Below are positions 1-5,257 of a stretch of 6,759 nt of DNA, piece by piece (the stretch's first letter is position 1; every line of letters starts with the position of its first letter). Source of the DNA: an uncultured Actinomycetes bacterium. Lineage in GTDB: Bacteria; Actinomycetota; Actinomycetes; S36-B12. The stretch spans positions 1 to 6,759 of the forward strand of contig CAIXFB010000417.1 in assembly GCA_903918595.1 (NCBI GenBank). Direction: 5' to 3'. The position numbers and the translations under genes were made by a program. Below the pieces are notes generated by a model. It was not told the origin of the DNA. It did no database searches and saw only the letters and a program-made list of their open reading frames with translations.

Positions 1-35
1 CCCAACTCGGCGAGGCGATCTTCAACAGCCGACAT
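1..35 (-). CDS. RidA-family protein, N-terminus only (cut by window edge)
   Basis: Only the first eleven codons are present, reading MSAVEDRLAEL. This short amphipathic opening (a serine/alanine lead, then E-x-RL-x-EL) resembles the start of actinobacterial RidA/YjgF/L-PSP proteins, which hydrolyse reactive enamine/imine intermediates in the cytosol. The start ATG overlaps the stop codon of the upstream small gene by one base (TGATG), so the two are probably co-transcribed and translationally coupled. A RidA gene directly after a DUF4177 gene next to an ArsA-like pair is also what I recall from M. tuberculosis (Rv3678c). The call rests mainly on context because so little of the protein is visible. 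Another cytosolic protein with a similar opening cannot be excluded. Confidence 0.55.
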   Translation of the reverse strand, partial: MSAVEDRLAEL

Positions 36-190
36 CAGGAGATCTCGCGTTTGAGGTAAGCCACCATGTTCTCCGGGTTCGGCCCAGGCACGACCTGCAC
101 CAATTCCCAGCCATCCTGGCCCCAGTTGTCAAGGATTGCCTTGGTGGCGTGAACGAGCAGCGGAACAGTGGAGTACTCCCATTTGGTCAT
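35..190 (-). CDS. Small DUF4177-like protein, 51 aa
   Basis: The 51 codons begin MTKWEYSTVPLLVHATKAIL and continue through a DNWGQDGWELVQVVP core to a terminal YLKREIS. The early K-W-E-Y block, the central G-W-E-L-V-Q-V and the final lysine/arginine-rich strand are the pattern of the small DUF4177 family, which has no known biochemical role. It is a compact cytosolic protein without a signal peptide or membrane segment. The ATG at 190 has no convincing Shine-Dalgarno sequence. A TANNNT-type hexamer (TAGGGT, 202-197) lies six bases before it, which suggests leaderless translation. The stop codon overlaps the next gene's start by one base, so this is the first gene of a small operon with the RidA-like gene. 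A long overlapping frame on the same strand (387-187) is a shadow and does not encode this protein. Confidence 0.8.
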   Translation of the reverse strand: MTKWEYSTVPLLVHATKAILDNWGQDGWELVQVVPGPNPENMVAYLKREIS

Positions 191-196
191 GAAATG

Positions 197-202
197 ACCC
201 TA
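197..202 (-). promoter_or_regulatory. Candidate -10 element for the DUF4177-like gene
   Basis: Read on the minus strand the hexamer is TAGGGT. It fits the actinobacterial -10 pattern TANNNT, and six bases separate it from the ATG at 190. That spacing would put the transcription start on or next to the start codon, as in leaderless mRNAs. I see no clear -35 box. Confidence 0.45.
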
Positions 203-257
203 GCCGGTGCTCGGCTTCGTGCATCTGCGACCCAGATGCCAACCGATCCTCGCAAGT

Positions 258-263
258 TAGGCT
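258..263 (+). promoter_or_regulatory. Candidate -10 element for the ArsA-like operon
   Basis: The hexamer TAGGCT fits the TANNNT pattern and lies six bases before the GTG at 270, the same spacing as the divergent element at 202-197. The purine run GGGGAG (264-269) touches the start codon, too close to serve as a normal Shine-Dalgarno site. That supports leaderless initiation at 270. The -35 region is not recognisable. Confidence 0.45.
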
Positions 264-269
264 GGGGAG

Positions 270-1265
270 GTGCCATCCACTCCTTCAACTGACGGGCCCG
301 TGCTCTGGCCAGGGGTGGATTTGCATGTTGTGTCGGGTAAAGGCGGAACGGGTAAGACCACCGTGGCAGCCGCCCTCGCTCTCGCACTGGCCCGCGACGG
401 CAAGCGCACCCTGCTCATGGAGGTCGAAGGCCGTCAGGGCATTGCTCAACTTTTTGACGTCCCCCCCTTGCCCTACGAAGAACGAGTCGTTGCTGTGGCG
501 CCAAACGGCGGTGAAGTGTGGGCGCTCGCCGTCGACGCCGAAGAGGCACTGCTGGATTACCTTGAACTCTTCTACAACCTTCGTCGTGCCGGATCCGCCC
601 TACGAAAAATGGGCGCCGTCGACTTCGTGACCACGATCGCCCCCGGCCTGCGAGATGTGCTGCTCACCGGCAAAGCATGCGAGGTGGTTCGGCGTTCAGA
701 TAAATCAGCATCTAATGCGTACGATGCCGTGATCATCGATGCGCCGCCCACGGGTCGCATCACCCGATTCCTCAACGTTAATGCCGAGGTTTCCGGGCTC
801 GCCAAAATGGGACCGATTCGAAACCACGCCGATCTCGTGATGAGCGTTATCGCTTCTCCGCGCACCGCAGTGCACCTCGTCACGCTGCTCGAGGAGATGC
901 CTGTCCAGGAAACCATCGATGGGATCGCTGATCTGCGGGCGAACGATCTCCCCGTCGGTGGCATCTTCGTCAACATGATTCACCCCGACATTGTGAGCGA
1001 GCCACTCGAGAACTCGGTAGGTGCAGATGCAATCACCGCAGCCCTCGCATCCGTGGGTGTCACTTCCTCACGAGTTGATTTGGGTCAAGTACTGATCGAC
1101 GAAGGCACAGATCATGCCCGTCGCACCGCCCTGCAATCCCGGGAACTGGTGCGCATCCAAGAAACCGGACTTCCCGTGATCGAGTTGCCCTTCCTCACCG
1201 ATGGCGTTGAGCTCGGCGGCCTCTATGAATTGGCACAGGTCATGACCGATAGCGGTGTCCGATGA
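270..1265 (+). CDS. ArsA/Get3-like ATPase, first subunit (Rv3679-like)
   Basis: This is a 331-residue cytosolic P-loop ATPase of the SIMIBI class, ArsA/Get3 family. Visible motifs are the deviant Walker A GKGGTGKTT (residues 23-31, with signature lysine K24 and catalytic K29), a conserved EVEGRQGIAQLFDVPPLPY segment (51-69), GAVDFVTTIAPGLRDVLLTGK (115-135) and a switch-like IIDAPPTGR (155-163). It closely resembles M. tuberculosis Rv3679 as I remember it. That protein pairs with Rv3680, and the pair has been proposed as bacterial Get3 counterparts. No arsenite role is supported: the only cysteine is C137, so the ArsA metalloid-binding cysteines are absent, as is the CxxC zinc motif of eukaryotic Get3. 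The GTG at 270 is preferred because of the -10 six bases upstream; a GTG at 300 is possible. The stop overlaps the next gene's ATG by four bases, implying coupled 1:1 synthesis of the two subunits. Confidence 0.92.
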   Translation: MPSTPSTDGPVLWPGVDLHVVSGKGGTGKTTVAAALALALARDGKRTLLMEVEGRQGIAQLFDVPPLPYEERVVAVAPNGGEVWALAVDAEEALLDYLELFYNLRRAGSALRKMGAVDFVTTIAPGLRDVLLTGKACEVVRRSDKSASNAYDAVIIDAPPTGRITRFLNVNAEVSGLAKMGPIRNHADLVMSVIASPRTAVHLVTLLEEMPVQETIDGIADLRANDLPVGGIFVNMIHPDIVSEPLENSVGADAITAALASVGVTSSRVDLGQVLIDEGTDHARRTALQSRELVRIQETGLPVIELPFLTDGVELGGLYELAQVMTDSGVR

Positions 1266-2440
1266 CGCCACTCGTCACCGCTCCTCATCTTGACATTGAC
1301 GCGCTACTCATCGACCCAAGCAAGCGAATCATCGTGTGCACCGGCTCGGGTGGAGTTGGCAAAACCACCACCGCTGCGGCCCTCGGTGTGCGTGCTGCTG
1401 AACTCGGCAGGTCGGTATGCGTTCTCACGATCGATCCAGCTCGCCGATTAGCGCAGGCAATGGGACTCAATAGCCTCGATAACACGCCGCGTTTGGTTGC
1501 AGGAGTTGGCAGAACTACTGAGATCGGAACCGGGTCGCTGCACGCCATGATGCTTGATATGAAGCGCACCTTCGATGAAGTGGTTGAGGCGCATGCTGAT
1601 GCTGATCGTGCAGCCCAAATTTTGTCGAACCCGTTTTATCAAGCGCTGAGTTCTTCATTTGCCGGCACCCAGGAATACATGGCGATGGAAAAGTTGGGCC
1701 AACTGCGCAGTCAGGCTGACGAAGAGGGCCTGTGGGATCTGATCATCGTTGACACTCCACCATCGCGCAGTGCGCTCGACTTTCTTGACGCGCCAGCCCG
1801 TCTCGGCTCGTTCCTCGACGGTCGGTTCATTCGCATCCTCACCGCTCCGGCGCGTGGAGCGGGCCGCGGAATCGGCAAGTTGGCCGCGATGGGGTTTGGG
1901 ATCTTTACCGGAGTGCTCTCCAAGATTCTCGGCGCACAGGTGCTCAATGATGTTGGCACTTTTGTCGCTGCCATTGACTCAACGTTCGGCGGCTTCCGCG
2001 AACGGGCTGAGGTCACCTACACACTCCTCCAGGATCAAGGAACGTCGTTCATCGTGATCGCCGCTCCTGAACCCGATGCCCTCCGCGAAGCCTCCTACTT
2101 TGTGGAGCGATTGCGCCATGACGCGATGCCGCTCGCAGGACTGGTGCTCAATCGTGTTCAACCCATTTCCGACACATCACTGAGCAGCAAGCAAGCGATG
2201 GCAGCCGCTGAGCGCCTTCGTGAACGCGATGATGTCCCTGAAGCTTTGTTGACAGCTGATCTGCTTGACCTGCACGCACAGCGCTTGCGCATGTGGACCC
2301 GGCAAAGTCATTTGGCGCAGCGCTTCACGTCAGCTCATCCAGGGGTGGCGATCGCCACGGTGCCAGCACTCGCTGAAGACGTGCATGATCTTGCTGGGCT
2401 CAACGAGATCGGCGACCTATTGGCCGCCCGAGAGAACTAG
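1262..2440 (+). CDS. ArsA/Get3-like ATPase, second subunit (Rv3680-like)
   Basis: This is a 392-residue P-loop ATPase of the same family as its upstream partner, with Walker A GSGGVGKTT (28-36), LTIDPARRLAQAMG (55-68), AGTQEYMAMEKLGQL (134-148) and switch motif IVDTPPSRSALDFLDAP (162-178). Serine 29 stands where the signature lysine of ArsA/Get3 P-loops normally sits, while the catalytic K34 is kept. Residues about 183-240 form a glycine-, alanine- and aromatic-rich hydrophobic stretch (RILTAPARGAGRGIGKLAAM, then GFGIFTGVLSKILGAQV). It lies where Get3 carries its helical client-binding subdomain and could line a hydrophobic groove. There is no metalloid cysteine cluster or CxxC. The start ATG lies inside the upstream stop (ATGA), so expression is coupled. 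The likely role is as the heterodimer partner of the first ATPase, possibly in handling membrane proteins; this is inferred from the family. The gene ends 10 bp from the convergent whiB stop. Confidence 0.92.
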   Translation: MTPLVTAPHLDIDALLIDPSKRIIVCTGSGGVGKTTTAAALGVRAAELGRSVCVLTIDPARRLAQAMGLNSLDNTPRLVAGVGRTTEIGTGSLHAMMLDMKRTFDEVVEAHADADRAAQILSNPFYQALSSSFAGTQEYMAMEKLGQLRSQADEEGLWDLIIVDTPPSRSALDFLDAPARLGSFLDGRFIRILTAPARGAGRGIGKLAAMGFGIFTGVLSKILGAQVLNDVGTFVAAIDSTFGGFRERAEVTYTLLQDQGTSFIVIAAPEPDALREASYFVERLRHDAMPLAGLVLNRVQPISDTSLSSKQAMAAAERLRERDDVPEALLTADLLDLHAQRLRMWTRQSHLAQRFTSAHPGVAIATVPALAEDVHDLAGLNEIGDLLAAREN

Positions 2441-2454
2441 ACCGAGAGAACTAG
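2428..2454. repeat. Tandem duplication of a 14-bp unit at convergent stop codons
   Basis: CCGAGAGAACTAG occurs at 2428-2440 and again at 2442-2454, one base apart, giving a period of 14 bp. The first copy supplies the TAG of the ATPase gene (2438-2440). The palindromic CTAG of the second copy supplies the TAG of the whiB gene on the minus strand (2453-2451). Confidence 0.9.
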
Positions 2455-2762
2455 CTTGCGCGGTCTGAAGCGGTGAGCAAGTGCTGCCGCTCATACTCGG
2501 TCTGAGCAGTCTCGAGCAGGTTGCGCCACGACGTGACATTTGGACGACGACGCAGCAGAGCCCGACGCTCCCGCTCGGTCATACCGCCCCACACACCAAA
2601 CTCAACGCGGTTATCAAGGGCATCGGCCAAACACTCCGTGCGCACCTCGCAACCGAGACAGATGGCCTTCACCCGGTTTTGGGCGGCACCTTGGACGAAG
2701 AGGGTGTCTGGATCAGTGGTACGACAAGCGGCTTGAGCGGCCCAAGCGGTATCAATCGTCAT
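2451..2762 (-). CDS. wblA: WhiB-family Fe-S transcription factor (WblA/WhiB4 type)
   Basis: The 103-residue protein starts MTIDTAWAAQAACRTTDPD. It has the four WhiB cysteines (C13, C35, C38, C44; spacing C-x21-C-x2-C-x5-C) that ligate a [4Fe-4S] cluster. The GVWGG turn (56-60) is followed by the basic DNA-binding segment MTERERRALLRRRP, and the tail TSWRNLLETAQTEYERQ is very close to Streptomyces WblA; the M. tuberculosis counterpart is WhiB4. Family members bind DNA or sigma factor and respond to O2 or NO through the cluster. WblA affects development and antibiotic production, and WhiB4 affects the oxidative and beta-lactam response. ATG 2762 is chosen because AGAGGGG lies 11 bases upstream and a promoter with 17-bp spacing lies above it. 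An in-frame TTG at 2840 would add 26 residues unlike the family and would start inside the -35 box. The gene is monocistronic, divergent from the penicillin-binding protein gene and convergent with the ATPase pair. Confidence 0.95.
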   Translation of the reverse strand: MTIDTAWAAQAACRTTDPDTLFVQGAAQNRVKAICLGCEVRTECLADALDNRVEFGVWGGMTERERRALLRRRPNVTSWRNLLETAQTEYERQHLLTASDRAS

Positions 2763-2773
2763 TAGTGCATGAA

Positions 2774-2780
2774 CCCCTCT
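2774..2780 (-). promoter_or_regulatory. Ribosome binding site of the whiB gene
   Basis: Read on the minus strand, AGAGGGG precedes the ATG at 2762 with 11 bases between. It is the only good Shine-Dalgarno match near an in-frame start and decides that start against the upstream TTG at 2840. Confidence 0.6.
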
Positions 2781-2794
2781 GTATGTGTGCTGAA

Positions 2795-2806
2795 CACCTG
2801 CAGGTG
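2795..2806. promoter_or_regulatory. Perfect 12-bp palindrome at the predicted whiB transcription start
   Basis: CACCTGCAGGTG is self-complementary over all 12 bases. It begins about 6 bases past the candidate whiB -10 box, so it covers the predicted first transcribed bases. It could be an operator or form a small structure in the leader. The symmetry is certain; the function is inferred. Confidence 0.5.
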
Positions 2807-2811
2807 GATGA

Positions 2812-2840
2812 ACTATGACCGTGGGCTGAACCTGAGTCAA
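2812..2840 (-). promoter_or_regulatory. Candidate promoter of the whiB gene
   Basis: On the minus strand TTGACT (2840-2835) fits a -35 box. CATAGT (2817-2812) fits a -10 box at four of six positions. The spacer is exactly 17 bases. Transcription would start near 2805, giving a leader of about 43 bases with a Shine-Dalgarno site before ATG 2762. Confidence 0.6.
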
Positions 2841-2867
2841 TAGGTTGCGACTAACGAAATTGACTCA
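2833..2867. promoter_or_regulatory. Inverted repeat with 9-bp perfect arms between whiB and the PBP gene
   Basis: TGAGTCAAT (2833-2841) and ATTGACTCA (2859-2867) are perfect inverted copies separated by 17 bases. The left arm overlaps the candidate -35 box of whiB. The right arm contains an outward-facing TTGACT directed at the penicillin-binding protein gene, but no good -10 follows it at normal distance (2883-2888 reads ATCAGC). It may be an operator shared by the two divergent genes or a pair of mirrored -35 elements. Confidence 0.5.
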
Positions 2868-2918
2868 ATCTGTCTCGGACCCATCAGCAAAGGGCGCTGC
2901 CTGACCGAATAGGGGAAC

Positions 2919-5246
2919 TTGTCGACCTACGCTGGGCGTCTGATGAACATGGCATCCTCTTCCCGCGGCCCGTCAGGGCGCTCAGGCCCCCTGGGGGTCG
3001 TGGGTCGCCTCGCTGGCCTGCTGGCCGTGGCCGTGCTCGCAGGAGCCCTCGTGGCCGCCATGGCAGCACCCTTCGTCGGCGGGTCCGGGATCGCGGTTCG
3101 GGGTGTCATCCAGGAATTCGAGTCTTTGCCAGCTGAATTGGCCACCCCACCCCTTCCGGAGCGCACGGTGATCCTGGCCTCGGATGGCTCCATCCTGGCC
3201 ACGCTCTACTACCAGAACCGGATCGAAGCCCCGCTCAGCGCGATCTCGCCGATCATGCGCCAAGCCGTCGTGGCCGTCGAAGACGCCCGCTTCCTCGAGC
3301 ACAACGGCGTCGATGCCCGCGGAATCGTGCGCGCACTTGCTCGAAATACCGCGGCTGGCGGGATCGAACAGGGTGCCTCAACACTCACCATGCAGTACGT
3401 CAAGAACGTGTTGGTGAACCAAGCGACAAGCGCCGCGGATCTCGAGGCGGCCCGGGGAGATAATTCCACTCGCAAATTGCGCGAAGTTCGGCTTGCGCTC
3501 GCCCTTGAAAAACGATTCTCCAAAGAGCAGATCCTCGAACGTTATTTGAACATCGCATATTTCGGCTCAGGTGCATACGGCGTTGAGGCTGCTGCGCGCC
3601 GCTACTTCTCGAAACCTGCTGCTGAACTCAATCTCACCGAAGCGGCAACCCTTGCCGGCATCGTGCAGCGGCCGGTCGCTTACGACCCTCTGCGAAACCC
3701 GGATTTATCTGAGGAACGCCGGAACACGGTGTTGCGCCGCATGGCCTCTTCCGGGTTCATCACCACGGACCAAGCAAACATCGCCTCGCAAGTTCCCATG
3801 ACTGCGGTGTTGCGTCCGACGGCAGTCGCCAACGGATGCACAACTTCCTATGCCCCATTCTTCTGCGACTACGTTGTTCAAACAATTCGAACCGATGAGA
3901 CGTTCGGTGCAACTCCAGAAGAGCGCGAAGCATTCTTGCGACGCGGTGGCTACACCATCCGCACCACTCTTGACGCCGCAGCGCAACAGTCCGCCACAGC
4001 AACAGTCACCAACTACATTCCGAAGAATGATCCGAGCGGAAAAGCCGCCGCAATCTCCATGGTCGAGCCAGGCACCGGCAACGTTGTGGTCATGACCCAG
4101 AACCGGGACTGGGGAACCCAAGGTCGAGGTAACACCACTTACAACTACAACGTTGATCGCAGCATGGGTGGCACGATCGGCATGCAGGCCGGTTCAACGT
4201 TCAAGATTTTTGCACTCGCCGCCGCGCTTGAAGCCGGTGTTTCTCCTCTCGAATACATCAACGCACCAAGCCCTGCAACGTTCACTAATTTTGTGAATTG
4301 CGAAACGGGAGCACCATTCCCACCCGTGACTGTTCGCAACTCGACAACGTCGGGCACACTCAACATGGCTCAAGCCACCGCGTACTCCACAAACACCTAC
4401 TTCATGGCAATCGAAGAGCGTGCAGGGCTTTGCCGACCAGCGGAAATCGCAGAGTCCATGGGAGTGTTCCTCGGGAGCGGCGAGCCGTTGCTCCGGGTGC
4501 CCTCCTTCACGCTCGGCACAATGGAAGTGACCCCGCTCGCAATGGCAAACGCCTATGCAACGTTCGCAGCGCACGGCGTCTACTGCAAACCGGTTGTGAT
4601 GCTGGAAATCCGCGATCGCGACGGGCAAAAAATGCCAGTTCCGTCAGGTGAATGCAGGTCGGTCGTTGATCGCAAGATCGCCGACACCGTCTCACAAATG
4701 CTGATTGGCGTGGTCGACGGAAACATTGGAGGGCGTACCGGTGCCGCGATGTCACTGGGCACCCGACCAGCCGCTGGCAAGACCGGCACCACCAACGAAT
4801 CCGCAGCCGTCTGGTTCGCCGGATTTACCCCCCAACTCAGTGCTGCGGTGTGGGTGGGGGATCCGCGCGGTGGCTTCGCTTACCCGCTCAAGGATGTGAC
4901 CATCAACGACACCTTCTACCGTCAGGTATTCGGTGGCACACTTCCCGGACCGATCTGGCGCGAGTCAATGCAGGCAGCACTCGGGTCATCCCCTGCCGTG
5001 CCATTTGTTCTCCAGACTGTCGTGCCGATTCCCGTGGCAGCGCCACCTTCAGTTGTTCCGCCTCGGGAAGAAATACTCGAGGAAGCAGAGAACTTCCTCT
5101 TCGACAACCTCGATCCGGGCACCACCGGTGAGGTACCAGAGGAGTTTGACAACACTGATCCCGCAGCGCCTGCACCTAATCCCGCAGCGCCTGCTCCCTC
5201 CGCCCCGCCTGCTAACAACGAGTTCGGTCCAGTACCTGCAGGCTGA
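2919..5246 (+). CDS. ponA2: Class A penicillin-binding protein (transglycosylase/transpeptidase)
   Basis: This is a bifunctional peptidoglycan synthase of 775 residues. A basic cytoplasmic tail and one membrane helix (about 26-53) are followed by a GT51 glycosyltransferase with EDARFLEHNGVD (121-132, catalytic E121), GASTLTMQ (152-159), RKLREVRLALALEKRF (185-200, second glutamate E189) and a RRYFSK motif (227-232). The transpeptidase has STFK (S426, K429), STN (490-492) and KTGT (621-624), so both activities look intact. Six extracytoplasmic cysteines (307, 316, 461, 505, 556, 579) could form three disulfides. The tail after about 690 is acidic and Pro/Ala-rich, and I see no PASTA domain. The start is uncertain: TTG 2919 has AGGGG only three bases away, while in-frame ATGs at 2943 and 2949 also keep the membrane helix but lack a Shine-Dalgarno site. 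The ponA2 symbol rests on its position beside a WhiB4-type gene, as in M. tuberculosis. It converges on the YqeY-domain gene with four bases between stops. Confidence 0.95.
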   Translation: MSTYAGRLMNMASSSRGPSGRSGPLGVVGRLAGLLAVAVLAGALVAAMAAPFVGGSGIAVRGVIQEFESLPAELATPPLPERTVILASDGSILATLYYQNRIEAPLSAISPIMRQAVVAVEDARFLEHNGVDARGIVRALARNTAAGGIEQGASTLTMQYVKNVLVNQATSAADLEAARGDNSTRKLREVRLALALEKRFSKEQILERYLNIAYFGSGAYGVEAAARRYFSKPAAELNLTEAATLAGIVQRPVAYDPLRNPDLSEERRNTVLRRMASSGFITTDQANIASQVPMTAVLRPTAVANGCTTSYAPFFCDYVVQTIRTDETFGATPEEREAFLRRGGYTIRTTLDAAAQQSATATVTNYIPKNDPSGKAAAISMVEPGTGNVVVMTQNRDWGTQGRGNTTYNYNVDRSMGGTIGMQAGSTFKIFALAAALEAGVSPLEYINAPSPATFTNFVNCETGAPFPPVTVRNSTTSGTLNMAQATAYSTNTYFMAIEERAGLCRPAEIAESMGVFLGSGEPLLRVPSFTLGTMEVTPLAMANAYATFAAHGVYCKPVVMLEIRDRDGQKMPVPSGECRSVVDRKIADTVSQMLIGVVDGNIGGRTGAAMSLGTRPAAGKTGTTNESAAVWFAGFTPQLSAAVWVGDPRGGFAYPLKDVTINDTFYRQVFGGTLPGPIWRESMQAALGSSPAVPFVLQTVVPIPVAAPPSVVPPREEILEEAENFLFDNLDPGTTGEVPEEFDNTDPAAPAPNPAAPAPSAPPANNEFGPVPAG
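5157..5198 (+). repeat. Two tandem 21-bp repeats encoding (D/N)PAAPAP
   Basis: Two in-frame 21-bp units (5157-5177 and 5178-5198) encode DPAAPAP and NPAAPAP in the C-terminal tail of the penicillin-binding protein. Sixteen consecutive bases (5158-5173 and 5179-5194) are identical, so this looks like a recent duplication in a low-complexity extracytoplasmic tail. Confidence 0.85.
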
Positions 5247-5257
5247 ACGCCTACTGG
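5229..5257. terminator. Possible hairpin spanning convergent PBP and YqeY stop codons
   Basis: CCAGT (5229-5233) and AGGC (5240-5243) can pair with the contiguous GCCT-ACTGG (5249-5257) around a TGAAC loop. The left side carries a six-base bulge. The structure contains both stop codons. There is no U-rich tract on either side and the bulge weakens it, so terminator function is uncertain. Confidence 0.25.

Noticed and set aside
187..387. Minus-strand open frame of 66 codons overlapping the DUF4177 gene start and the first ATPase
   Set aside because: It is arginine/proline-rich, has no family resemblance, and overlaps the strongly supported ATPase P-loop region. It is a shadow frame in GC-rich DNA.
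572..983. Long minus-strand open frames inside the first ATPase gene
   Set aside because: Long antisense frames are common in GC-rich coding DNA. The translations are low in recognisable structure and have no start signals.
270..2440. Arsenite efflux ATPase (arsenic resistance operon)
   Set aside because: The proteins belong to the ArsA/Get3 family, but the metalloid-binding cysteines are missing and no arsB, arsR, arsC or arsD-like gene is nearby.
2470..2490. Stem-loop near the 3' end of whiB as a terminator between the convergent genes
   Set aside because: GCGG/CCGC and AGC/GCT can pair, but with unequal bulges, a very short loop and no U tract, and it lies within coding sequence.
2481..2818. 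Several plus-strand open frames opposite the whiB gene
   Set aside because: Their translations show no domain pattern, while the opposite strand encodes a complete four-cysteine WhiB protein.
2860..2888. Promoter for the penicillin-binding protein gene using TTGACT at 2860-2865
   Set aside because: The -35 match is good, but the bases at -10 distance (ATCAGC and neighbours) do not fit TANNNT, so I do not list it as a promoter.
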